Shown: piece after piece, positions 8,272-15,935 of the stretch
How the letters are laid out: every line of letters starts with the position of its first letter
Position numbering within the stretch: position 1 is the first letter of the stretch
Assembly: GCA_021739625.1 (NCBI GenBank)
Contig: JAIPBJ010000032.1
Span: forward strand, 1 to 32,816
DNA length: 32,816 bases
Reading direction: 5' to 3'
Origin: Flavobacteriales bacterium
GTDB taxonomy: Bacteria > Bacteroidota > Bacteroidia > UBA10329
Translations under genes and position numbers: made by a program
Notes under the pieces: generated by a model
What the model was told of the DNA's origin: nothing
Database searches by the model: none
Seen by the model: only the letters and a program-made list of their open reading frames with translations

Positions 8272-9852
8272 CTAAAACTCACTCTTCGCGTGGAATCTCA
8301 CCTTGGGGTATTGTTCCTGTGCCATTTGCAACGCCCAGGCACTGTCGGCCAGGAAAACCGGTTGGCCTTCCTTGTCCTCGGCCATATTGTTCAGCTTCAT
8401 ATCAACAAAGCGGGCCAATTCCGCATCGTCATCACTGTCCAACCACATGGCTCGGCTCAACGCCACGGCCTCATAGCGGCACTTGGCCCCATATTCATGC
8501 TCCAATCTGTGCTGAATGACCTCGAACTGAAGCGCGCCCACACAGCCGATCACCCTCCTGCCGTTGGCCTTCTTGATGAACATCTGGGCCACACCTTCGT
8601 CCATCAGCATCTCCAGACCTTTCTGAAATTGCTTGGTCTTCATTGGGTCGGCATTCTCCACATAGCGGAACATCTCCGGTGAAAAGCTTGGGATTCCTTT
8701 GAAGTGAAGCTGTTCGCCATCGCTCAAGGCATCACCGATCTTGAAATTCCCAGTGTCGTGCAGGCCCACGATGTCGCCCGGATACGCCTCATCAATGACC
8801 TCCTTCTTCTCTGCCATGAATGATGTAGGGCTGCTGAATCTCAGTTGTTTGCCCAACCGCACATGTGTGTAATTAAAATTGCGCTCAAACCTGCCCGAGG
8901 TGATCCGCAGGAAAGCGATCCGGTTGCGGTGATTGGGATCTATGTTGGCATGTATCTTGAAAACAAAACCGGAGAAACGCGGATCCAACGGCTTGATTGT
9001 GCGCTCCTCGGTCTCCATGGGCCTTGGCGATGGGGCTATCTGAACGAAGCAGTCCAACATCTCGCGCACACCGAAATTGTTGAGAGCACTTCCGCAGAAG
9101 ACCGGGGCCACTTTGGCATCACGGTAATCCTGAAGATTGAAATCAGGATAGACGCCATTGACCAGTTCAACCTCTTCACGTAATTGGGCAGCTGCCTTCT
9201 CGCCCACTATCTCATCAATCCTCCGATCGTGGATGTCTGGAATGTCAAGCGAATCCACCACCCGCTGCTTGTCTGATGGACTGAAAAGACTGAGATTGCT
9301 CTCATAGAGATTGTAAACCCCTTGGAACCGTTCTCCCATTCCGATGGGCCAGGTAAGCGGCCGCACCTTGATCTTCAGTTTCTGCTCCACTTCGTCCAAC
9401 AGGTCGAACACCTCCTGCCCTTCACGGTCCATCTTGTTGATGAAGACAATGACAGGGGTATTCCTCATACGGCACACCTCGGCCAACTTCTCGGTCTGGC
9501 TTTCCACGCCCTTGGCCACATCGATCACCACGATCACACTGTCAACTGCTGTCAGCGTTCGATAGGTGTCCTCTGCAAAGTCCTGGTGACCGGGCGTGTC
9601 AAGGATGTTCACCTTGCGCCCCTTATACTCGAACCCCATCACCGATGTGGCCACAGAGATTCCGCGCTGCTTCTCAATTTCCATGAAGTCGCTGGTGGCG
9701 GTCTTCTTGATCTTGTTGCTTTTGACCGCACCTGCCACCTGAATGGCCCCACCGAAAAGAAGGAACTTCTCTGTGAGCGTGGTCTTGCCCGCATCGGGGT
9801 GACTGATGATGGCGAATGTGCGCCTGCGTTCTACCTCCTCGCGAATGGTCAT
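8272..9852 (-). CDS. prfC: Peptide chain release factor 3
   Basis: A 526-residue translational GTPase that removes RF1 and RF2 from the ribosome after peptide release; E. coli RF3 is about 529 residues. GTP-binding motifs are SHPDAGKTT (17-25), DTPGH (85-89) and NKMD (139-142). RF3-type signatures include [13 protein letters not shown] in switch I and [10 protein letters not shown] in the linker to domain II. The ATG at 9852 is chosen over the longer frame starting at 9909 because it gives the standard [20 protein letters not shown] start. It lies 60 nt downstream of mnmD on the same strand, so the two probably form an operon. Confidence 0.97.
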   Translation of the reverse strand: MTIREEVERRRTFAIISHPDAGKTTLTEKFLLFGGAIQVAGAVKSNKIKKTATSDFMEIEKQRGISVATSVMGFEYKGRKVNILDTPGHQDFAEDTYRTLTAVDSVIVVIDVAKGVESQTEKLAEVCRMRNTPVIVFINKMDREGQEVFDLLDEVEQKLKIKVRPLTWPIGMGERFQGVYNLYESNLSLFSPSDKQRVVDSLDIPDIHDRRIDEIVGEKAAAQLREEVELVNGVYPDFNLQDYRDAKVAPVFCGSALNNFGVREMLDCFVQIAPSPRPMETEERTIKPLDPRFSGFVFKIHANIDPNHRNRIAFLRITSGRFERNFNYTHVRLGKQLRFSSPTSFMAEKKEVIDEAYPGDIVGLHDTGNFKIGDALSDGEQLHFKGIPSFSPEMFRYVENADPMKTKQFQKGLEMLMDEGVAQMFIKKANGRRVIGCVGALQFEVIQHRLEHEYGAKCRYEAVALSRAMWLDSDDDAELARFVDMKLNNMAEDKEGQPVFLADSAWALQMAQEQYPKVRFHAKSEF

Positions 9853-9912
9853 GGCATTTTTTTGAAGGGCGCGAAGATAGGGGAACAGTGTTCGGCAGTC
9901 CCTGTCCAACGG

Positions 9913-10590
9913 TCATCTCCGTACTGCCCGTAGCATCTCACGTTTGAAAGGCGGGCCGGGCAGTCGTTCCACTGTATATCCCGCAGCCTGCATGGCACGT
10001 CTCACGCTTCCTTTGGCGCAATATGTCACAACGACACCACCCGGTGCGGACATATCGAATAGTTTCCGAAACACTTCCTCTGTCCAAAGCTCGGGCTGAG
10101 TGTTAGGTTCGAATGCATCATAATATATGAGGTCGAATTTTTCTTGCGAAAAGAAATCCTGCAGCCGAATGTGATGTTTGACAATGCTGAACCTCTCGGC
10201 AATGACCGCACGCTCTCCCCAAGGCGAAGCATGAATGGTGCGAAAAAGTTCAGTGCAATGCAGTTCCTGATTCACCACTTCCTCCCACATCCCCATTGCG
10301 AGTGGAAATGCTTCCAAGGCGGTATAATCCACACTGATGTCTCCATCCAAGGTTCGCTCGGCAGTCAGAAATGCGTTGAGGCCTGTGCCGAAACCCATCT
10401 CAAGGACCTGAAAATGTTGAAGCCCCTTTTCTCGAAGAAAATCCAGCCCCGCCCTGATGAACACGTGAATGCTCTCGGTCCGCGCCCCGTGCCGCGAATG
10501 ATAAGTGGATCCGGTGACAACATCAAGCACAGTAAGCGACCCATCGGCCGTACGTTCTATTCTGGTCTCAGGCTCAGGGTTGTGTGACAT
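9913..10590 (-). CDS. mnmD: tRNA (5-methylaminomethyl-2-thiouridine34)-methyltransferase, MnmD type
   Basis: A 225-residue SAM-dependent methyltransferase, equivalent to the N-terminal half of E. coli MnmC, that makes mnm5(s2)U from nm5(s2)U at the tRNA wobble position. Diagnostic segments are YHSRHGARTESIHVFI (30-45), the SAM loop EMGFGTGLNA (64-73) and YYDAFEPNTQPELWT (156-170). No FAD domain follows, so the oxidase activity must come from another gene or be dispensable; a candidate lies at 2281-3366. It is the first gene of an operon with prfC, so both products act in translation. It is divergent from the thioredoxin-like gene across 52 nt. Confidence 0.93.
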   Translation of the reverse strand: MSHNPEPETRIERTADGSLTVLDVVTGSTYHSRHGARTESIHVFIRAGLDFLREKGLQHFQVLEMGFGTGLNAFLTAERTLDGDISVDYTALEAFPLAMGMWEEVVNQELHCTELFRTIHASPWGERAVIAERFSIVKHHIRLQDFFSQEKFDLIYYDAFEPNTQPELWTEEVFRKLFDMSAPGGVVVTYCAKGSVRRAMQAAGYTVERLPGPPFKREMLRAVRR

Positions 10591-10642
10591 GAGTCATAGA
10601 AGTTGTTGAATCTCAATCGGACTTTCGCGGTCAAAGAAACAA

Positions 10643-11263
10643 ATGATGATCAATCGTGAGATTTTCGAGAGCGGATATACCTACACGGAATACCGCCAAA
10701 TGATCAATGACAAGCTGGCCCAAGGTCTGACCACCGGCCCCGAGCAGACCCAAGAACGCTTGGACTTCACCAAACTGAATGTGCAGCGGATGCACCGATT
10801 GGACAAGACCATCGAAATTGCAGACGATGTGAGAGAGAAACTCTTGGATCTGAGGTGCAAGATCCATTGGCTATTGCTCACCGAGGCATGGTGCGGGGAT
10901 GCTTCGCAGAATGTGCCTGTACTTGCCAAAATGGCGGAGTCTTCTCCGAACATTGAGCTGCGACTGCTGCTGCGCGATGAGCACTTGGATATCATGGACC
11001 AATTCCTAACGGCCGGTGGACGGGCCATCCCCAAGCTCATCATCCTTGACGGGGATTTCAATGTGATGGCCGCTTGGGGCCCACGGCCTGACGAGATTCA
11101 GCAGCAGGTGTTGGAGAACAAGCGAACAGGTGGAATGCCCTATTCCGAGTTTGCCGTTGTTGTGCAGAAGTGGTACACCCAGAACAAAGGTGTGGGGCTG
11201 CAGAACGAAATGCTCCGGTCCATGCAATGGGCAGGGTGTCTGGAGATGGCAGATTCCCTATGA
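10643..11263 (+). CDS. Thioredoxin-fold protein with a single active-site cysteine
   Basis: A 206-residue cytoplasmic protein with no signal peptide. The segment LLLTEAWCGDASQNVPVL (77-94) matches the active-site region of thioredoxins, but CxxC is replaced by CGDA, which leaves one cysteine (Cys84). The cis-proline is Pro130 in AIPKLIILD. The family corresponds to the Thioredoxin_9-type proteins common in Bacteroidota and Firmicutes, whose substrates are not established. With one cysteine it could act as a monothiol reductase or peroxidase, or merely as a binding fold. Met1 (10643) and Met2 (10646) are equally possible starts. It is upstream of the monooxygenase (86-nt gap) and divergent from mnmD. 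Confidence 0.82.
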   Translation: MMINREIFESGYTYTEYRQMINDKLAQGLTTGPEQTQERLDFTKLNVQRMHRLDKTIEIADDVREKLLDLRCKIHWLLLTEAWCGDASQNVPVLAKMAESSPNIELRLLLRDEHLDIMDQFLTAGGRAIPKLIILDGDFNVMAAWGPRPDEIQQQVLENKRTGGMPYSEFAVVVQKWYTQNKGVGLQNEMLRSMQWAGCLEMADSL

Positions 11264-11349
11264 CGTCAGGGCTCTGGGCTGTGCGAAGGATGAAGGGCCG
11301 ATTTTGATTTTCCCGATTCCTGTCCTTCAGCTCCACTACCTTAGCGGCC

Positions 11350-12825
11350 ATGGAAAGTACTGGGCCAAGTGACCTGAACAGTAACCACATAGTGATCATA
11401 GGCACTGGATTCGCAGGCATCTGCATGGGAATCAAACTTTTGGAAGCGGGCATCCAAGACTTTGTGATTCTTGAACGGTCTACGCAATTGGGGGGCACTT
11501 GGCGCGACAACACCTATCCTGGTGCGGCATGCGATGTCGTCTCCCATCTATACTCGTTCTCCTTTGAGCCCAATCCGAATTGGAGCCGCATGTTCGCCCA
11601 GCAGAAAGAGATATTGGATTACACTGTCCATTGTGTGGAAAAGTACGGGCTGAGGCCATACATCCGGTTCGGAAAAGAAGTGACCGGTGGCACTTTCGAT
11701 GCGGAATCCTCCAAGTGGCACATCCATCTGAAAGACGGAAGTGATGTGACCGGCAACATCTGGGTGAATGGCATGGGGCCTCTGAACCGGGCCGTGATGC
11801 CCGATATTCCTGGACTAGACAGCTTCAGGGGCGAGGTTTTCCATTCCTCACACTGGCAGCACGATTGCAATCTCACCAACAAACATGTCAGTGTAATTGG
11901 CACAGGCGCAAGTGCCATTCAGATCGTCCCCAATATCGCAAAACAGGTAAAAGCGCTTCATGTTCACCAGCGGTCGGCCGCATGGGTCATCCGCAAACCA
12001 GACCGCCCCATGCGGAGTTGGGAGAAACGGATGTTCCGTTCCATTCCGCGTACCCAGCGCATCTATCGCGGATTCTACTATTGGTTGAATGAACTGACCG
12101 TTATCGCATTGGCAAAACACCCATCGCTCACACGGTTCATCAGGAAAATGGCTGAACATCACATGAACAACTCTGGCCTCACCCCCGAACTCAAGGCCAG
12201 ACTCACTCCCAAGTACACCATCGGCTGCAAGAGAATTCTCCCTTCCAATGATTTCTATCCTACATTTCTATTTCCACATGTTCACCTGCACAACGAAGGC
12301 ATAGAGCGGATCGGACCCAACGCCATCGTTGGCCGGGACGGTTCAAGGACTGAAGTGGATGTGATTATACTCGCCACGGGGTTCGAGGCCGCAGAGTTTC
12401 CCAGCTCCTTCAAAGTGCAGGGCATCGATGGACAGCTGCTGGCTGATGTTTGGAAAGATGGCCCCGAAGCATACCTGGGCACCACGGTGTGCGGATTCCC
12501 CAACATGTTCTTCATTATCGGTCCCAACACAGGCCTTGGCCATTCGTCCATGATTCTGATGATAGAGGCGCAGGTACGCTATATCATCTCTTGCATCCAT
12601 GAACTTGAACATCAGGGAGCGACCAGAATAGAAGTGAGGCCAGAGGTTCAGAACATATACAATCAAGAGATTCAGCGAAGGCTGGCAGCAACGGTCTGGA
12701 ACAGCGGCTGCTCGAGCTGGTATCGCACCGGTGCTGGAAAGAACACCTCGCTTTGGCCCGGGCACACTTTCGAATTCATGTCTCGCACCTGCCGCGTGAC
12801 CGTGTCAGATTATCTGTGGTCATAG
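11350..12825 (+). CDS. Flavin-containing monooxygenase, Baeyer-Villiger type
   Basis: A 491-residue FAD- and NADPH-dependent monooxygenase. The first Rossmann motif is IGTGFAG (17-23). The Baeyer-Villiger fingerprint FxGxxxHxxxW is complete at Phe159-Trp169 (FRGEVFHSSHW). The second dinucleotide motif, for NADPH, is GTGASAI (184-190), and ATGFEA completes the class B flavoprotein pattern. WRDNTYPGAACD (51-62) is typical of this group. Such enzymes insert oxygen next to ketones or oxidise soft heteroatoms; the substrate is not predictable. No partner hydrolase or alcohol dehydrogenase lies nearby, so the pathway cannot be inferred. It may share a transcript with the thioredoxin-like gene. Confidence 0.9.
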   Translation: MESTGPSDLNSNHIVIIGTGFAGICMGIKLLEAGIQDFVILERSTQLGGTWRDNTYPGAACDVVSHLYSFSFEPNPNWSRMFAQQKEILDYTVHCVEKYGLRPYIRFGKEVTGGTFDAESSKWHIHLKDGSDVTGNIWVNGMGPLNRAVMPDIPGLDSFRGEVFHSSHWQHDCNLTNKHVSVIGTGASAIQIVPNIAKQVKALHVHQRSAAWVIRKPDRPMRSWEKRMFRSIPRTQRIYRGFYYWLNELTVIALAKHPSLTRFIRKMAEHHMNNSGLTPELKARLTPKYTIGCKRILPSNDFYPTFLFPHVHLHNEGIERIGPNAIVGRDGSRTEVDVIILATGFEAAEFPSSFKVQGIDGQLLADVWKDGPEAYLGTTVCGFPNMFFIIGPNTGLGHSSMILMIEAQVRYIISCIHELEHQGATRIEVRPEVQNIYNQEIQRRLAATVWNSGCSSWYRTGAGKNTSLWPGHTFEFMSRTCRVTVSDYLWS

Positions 12826-12875
12826 ACCCGAACGGTGATTTGTCCACTGTTCTGGAAAGAAATTTTTTCAGCCTC

Positions 12876-12907
12876 TTGTAATACCCTTTACAAACTAATT
12901 ACCTTTG
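12876..12907 (+). promoter_or_regulatory. Bacteroidota-type promoter of the cold-shock gene
   Basis: TTG at 12876-12878 and TACCTTTG at 12900-12907 are separated by 21 nt, matching TTTG/TAnnTTTG. Transcription would start near 12914, leaving a leader of only about 23 nt, far shorter than the long thermosensing leader of E. coli cspA. Confidence 0.7.
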
Positions 12908-12936
12908 CCGAAGTTTCTAATCAATCTAATCACCTA

Positions 12937-13128
12937 ATGAAAGAAGGTACAGTGAAGTTCTTTAATGACACCAAAGGATATGGTTTCATTATCGACAGCA
13001 ATTCAAATCAGGAGTATTTCGTTCACGTTTCCGGTCTTGTTGACGAGGTTCGTGAAAATGACTCCGTAACATTTGAGTTGCAAGAAGGCCGCAAAGGTTT
13101 GAATGCAGTAAATGTGAAACGCGCCTAA
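12937..13128 (+). CDS. Cold-shock domain protein (CspA family)
   Basis: A 63-residue single cold-shock domain that binds single-stranded RNA or DNA and melts secondary structure. RNP1 is KGYGFI and RNP2 is YFVHVS, both intact and in the usual order after GTVKFF. It ends at GLNAVNVKRA, the normal family end. The ATG at 12937 follows the promoter by about 30 nt; the longer frame from 12835 overlaps the promoter and is rejected. It is monocistronic with its own terminator. Confidence 0.96.
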   Translation: MKEGTVKFFNDTKGYGFIIDSNSNQEYFVHVSGLVDEVRENDSVTFELQEGRKGLNAVNVKRA

Positions 13129-13164
13129 GCGGCCTCACAGAACAAGATCAAACATTGAAGGTAT

Positions 13165-13198
13165 AAGACCCTGGCAGCAATGTCGGGGTCTTTTTTTT
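13165..13198 (+). terminator. Intrinsic terminator of the cold-shock gene
   Basis: A 12-bp stem (13165-13176 with 13181-13192, G-T pairs included) with loop GCAA runs into an eight-T tract (13191-13198). The tract reaches the complement of the stop codon of convergent msrA at 13197-13199, so the two genes are packed with no spare DNA. Confidence 0.92.
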
Positions 13199-13832
13199 AC
13201 TTCAATTTCTCCTTGAACACCTTTCTGAACTTTTCGAGCTTTGGTCCGACCACTGCGGAACAGTAAGGCTGGTTCGGATTGACAGCAAAGTACTCCTGAT
13301 GGTAATCTTCGGCCTCGTAGAAGATGTTGAAGGCGGCAATCTCAGTAACGACAGGTGATGAAAATGCACCAGTGGCATTGAGTCTGTCCTTGTAGGATTT
13401 GGCCAATTGCTCCTGCTCCGGGCTGTGGAAAAAGATAACTGAACGGTACTGTGTGCCCACATCAGCACCCTGACGGTCAATCTGGGTCGGATCGTGCGAC
13501 AGAAAGAAGGCCTCCAACAACTCTTCATAACTGATCTCATCAGGGCTGAACCTCACCTGTATCACCTCTGCGTGGCCTGTGGTGCCATTGCATACTTCCT
13601 TGTAGGTGGGGTTTGCGACATGGCCTCCACTGTAGCCCGACACCGCGCTCTTGACACCCCTGAGGCTCTCGAACATGGCCTCGACACACCAGAAGCATCC
13701 GGCACCGAAAGTTGCAGTGGCTTTAGCAGAATCGCTTTCAATCATTGATGTCGGAGTCATCTGGTTGGCATTTTCAATTGAATCGGACAGGGTGCATCCA
13801 AGTATCGAACAAAGTAACATCAGAGATCTCAT
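13197..13832 (-). CDS. msrA: Peptide methionine sulfoxide reductase MsrA, probable lipoprotein
   Basis: A 211-residue enzyme that reduces methionine-S-sulfoxide in oxidised proteins. The catalytic motif GCFWC is at 45-49 (Cys46), and family signatures SGYSGGHVANPTYKEVC, GHAEVIQV and EDYHQEYF follow. A resolving-type cysteine is at 191 (QPYCSAVVGPK). The ATG at 13832 gives a short hydrophobic leader ending ILGC (Cys13), which fits a lipoprotein signal, so the enzyme would be membrane-anchored and repair envelope proteins. A longer frame from 13892 lacks signal character and is not preferred. No msrB is adjacent. It is divergent from the T9SS cargo gene at 13965. Confidence 0.95.
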   Translation of the reverse strand: MRSLMLLCSILGCTLSDSIENANQMTPTSMIESDSAKATATFGAGCFWCVEAMFESLRGVKSAVSGYSGGHVANPTYKEVCNGTTGHAEVIQVRFSPDEISYEELLEAFFLSHDPTQIDRQGADVGTQYRSVIFFHSPEQEQLAKSYKDRLNATGAFSSPVVTEIAAFNIFYEAEDYHQEYFAVNPNQPYCSAVVGPKLEKFRKVFKEKLK

Positions 13833-13910
13833 ATGGCGTGCTGGATGCCCGACTTGAACAGGGAAATGGAATAAGTGTTCCAAATCCACCAAAAAATATC
13901 ATGACCTATG

Positions 13911-13943
13911 TTGCCCAGTCAACTTTTTCTACATTTACGTTTC
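13911..13943 (+). promoter_or_regulatory. Promoter candidate for the T9SS cargo gene
   Basis: TTG (13911-13913) and TACGTTTC (13936-13943, 7 of 8 to TAnnTTTG) are separated by 22 nt and lie 21 nt before the ATG at 13965. Confidence 0.45.
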
Positions 13944-13964
13944 CTATCACCAAATCTCGTGAAA

Positions 13965-15695
13965 ATGAGAAAGAGACACCTTACAGCCGTTCTTGTCCTT
14001 GGCCTCTGTGCCAATGTCCATGCGCAACTGTACGTGACCAATGGCAATACGCTGACCATTCAGACCGGTGCAGTAGTCCATTCTGACGGGGATGTGATGA
14101 ACAACGGTTCCGTAGCTGGCGGGGGCTTCCTCAACATGTTCAACACCGCCCAAGTGTATAGCGGAACAGGTGCCATCAGCAACCTTCGCGTGAGCGGTGG
14201 CGCTTCTGTCACCCCGGCAAACAGTGTGACCTTGGGCAACGCGCTGGATGTGACCTCTGGGAGCGATCTCACAGTACCGACCGGGCAGTACATTCTGGTG
14301 AACGGCCCACTGACCAATGCTGGCACTTTCACTGTGGAGAACAGCGGCAGTCTGGTGCAGACCATTGGTAGCACACTTACAAATTCCGGCACATTCCACG
14401 TTTTGAGACAGGGCTCAAGTGCTTCCAACGTTTACAATTACTGGAGTTCTCCTATCACCTCTGGTAGCGTGCCCGGAGGAAGTATCTACCGCTGGAATCC
14501 GAACACCAGCACTCAGGATTATGCTGATGACACCTTCGACCCGGGCTGGATCTCGTTTTCGGGCACCATGCAGGTGGGTTCGGGCTATGCCAGCCTGGGC
14601 GGTGACCTTGCGACTTTTACTGGAACGGCCAACAATGGCCCCATTCCACGGTCATTGATCTACTATCCATACAACATCACCAACACTGGGCCCGGCACCC
14701 CGTTCAACCTGATGGGCAATCCATATCCCTGTGCCATCAGTGCTGCACAGTTGGTATTGGACAACACCAATGTGAACGGTTCCATCTATTTCTGGGACGA
14801 TGACCTCACTGGCGGTTCGGGCTACTCTACCACCGACTACGCGGTATGGAACCATACAGGCGGACTGAGTGGCAGCGGTACCCCAAGCAACAGCGTGACA
14901 CCCAAAGGATTCATCGCATCAGGCCAAGGATTCATGGTCAGAGCCCTGAACGGGTCAGCTGCATTGGACTTCAACAATGGACAGCGAGTGACCGGGCCTA
15001 ACAGCCAGTTCTTCCGAATGGAGTCGGAGCCGCAACGACTGTACATCAGTCTGGAAAGCACGCAGCATTTCAACCAGATCCTTATCGGACTTGTAGAGGA
15101 TGCCACAGATGGAGAGGACCGACTTTATGATGCAACAAAGATCAGAGGAAGTCAGAGCATCGCCCTCTCTGCGGTCGATGGGGACATGGAGTATGCCATC
15201 ATGGCATTTCCTCCTCCAATGACAGAAAAGACCATCCCATTGAATGTTTTTCTGGCAGAATCGGGTACATACACGTTCCACTCCAACACCATCGAAGGCT
15301 TTGATGGCTATGAGATCTATCTGGAAGACAGGAGCACTTTCACCTACTACCCGATGTCTGAGGGGACTCAGGTCCCTTTCCAACTCAATGCCGGTGACAT
15401 TGCCGAGCGTTTTTACCTGCACATAGGTTCAGAGCTGGTCACCGGTGTGCGTGACGAAGATTCTCCTGCCATGCGCGCTTGGATCTATGACGGAATGCTG
15501 AATGTGAATCTGTTCAATTTCGGCAATCATAACGGTCAACTGGAAATGTTGGACATGGCAGGACGCAAAGTGTGGGCCTCTGGAGCGAATGTCAGCGACC
15601 GCTTCATGGCCGATGTAAGCGACCTGAGCCGTGGTGCGTATCTTGTGCGTATGACCTCGCAATCAGGCATTTTCACTGAGAAAGTAATCCGTTAA
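13965..15695 (+). CDS. T9SS type A sorting-domain surface protein
   Basis: A 576-residue secreted protein of unknown role. The ATG at 13965 begins a signal peptide (MRKRHLTAVLVLGLCANVHAQ, cleavage near residue 19-20); an in-frame ATG at 13908 would add 19 residues that spoil it. Residues about 22-150 are Gly/Ser/Thr/Asn-rich with repeated short turns (GNTLTIQTGAVV, NSGSLVQTIGS), typical of a beta-helix. The middle contains YNYWSSPI and NLMGNPYP, a combination seen in many T9SS cargo proteins of Bacteroidota. The last 80 residues carry the sorting domain (LEMLDMAGRKVWA, LSRGAYLVRM, TEKVIR). The 64-residue PID-CTERM-like gene follows 33 nt downstream on the same strand. It may be a structural or adhesive protein; nothing enzymatic is seen. 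Confidence 0.85.
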   Translation: MRKRHLTAVLVLGLCANVHAQLYVTNGNTLTIQTGAVVHSDGDVMNNGSVAGGGFLNMFNTAQVYSGTGAISNLRVSGGASVTPANSVTLGNALDVTSGSDLTVPTGQYILVNGPLTNAGTFTVENSGSLVQTIGSTLTNSGTFHVLRQGSSASNVYNYWSSPITSGSVPGGSIYRWNPNTSTQDYADDTFDPGWISFSGTMQVGSGYASLGGDLATFTGTANNGPIPRSLIYYPYNITNTGPGTPFNLMGNPYPCAISAAQLVLDNTNVNGSIYFWDDDLTGGSGYSTTDYAVWNHTGGLSGSGTPSNSVTPKGFIASGQGFMVRALNGSAALDFNNGQRVTGPNSQFFRMESEPQRLYISLESTQHFNQILIGLVEDATDGEDRLYDATKIRGSQSIALSAVDGDMEYAIMAFPPPMTEKTIPLNVFLAESGTYTFHSNTIEGFDGYEIYLEDRSTFTYYPMSEGTQVPFQLNAGDIAERFYLHIGSELVTGVRDEDSPAMRAWIYDGMLNVNLFNFGNHNGQLEMLDMAGRKVWASGANVSDRFMADVSDLSRGAYLVRMTSQSGIFTEKVIR

Positions 15696-15728
15696 TTTGC
15701 TACCGATCAACGGCAATTCTCCATCCCG

Positions 15729-15923
15729 ATGAAGCCTCTATCCGTCTTACTTGTTGTTTCGGCACTGCTACTGATGGCTATTTCTGTCATGGCGCAAGGT
15801 CCTGCACCTCCACCTGCTCCGAACGAAGTGCCGTTGGATGGATTTTCAGCTCTGCTGCTTGTTGCGGGTGCGGGCTATGGAGCTCACAAGATGCTGCATC
15901 GCAGAAAGGACAAGCGTCCCTGA
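15729..15923 (+). CDS. Small exported protein with PID-CTERM-like sorting signal
   Basis: A 64-residue protein made of three parts: a signal peptide (about 1-22, ends VMAQ), a short Pro/Ala linker (GPAPPPAPNE), and a C-terminal tripartite signal. The signal is PLDG (about 35-38), a hydrophobic helix (FSALLLVAGAGYGAHKML) and a basic tail (HRRKDKRP). This matches the PID-CTERM proteins of Bacteroidota, usually PIDGG followed by a Leu/Ala-rich helix with GAGYG or similar, here with Leu instead of Ile. By analogy with PEP-CTERM and LPXTG proteins, a membrane protease or sortase-like enzyme would process it, but no such enzyme is in this window. Almost no mature protein remains, so it may be a small membrane peptide. 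It lies 33 nt behind a T9SS cargo gene and 12 nt from the convergent choice-of-anchor B gene. Confidence 0.8.
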   Translation: MKPLSVLLVVSALLLMAISVMAQGPAPPPAPNEVPLDGFSALLLVAGAGYGAHKMLHRRKDKRP

Positions 15924-15935
15924 CCTCATTCTTCC

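Noticed and set aside
9322-9933. Plus-strand 203-codon frame opposite prfC
   Set aside because: Overlaps the conserved GTPase domain of RF3; no protein-like motifs.
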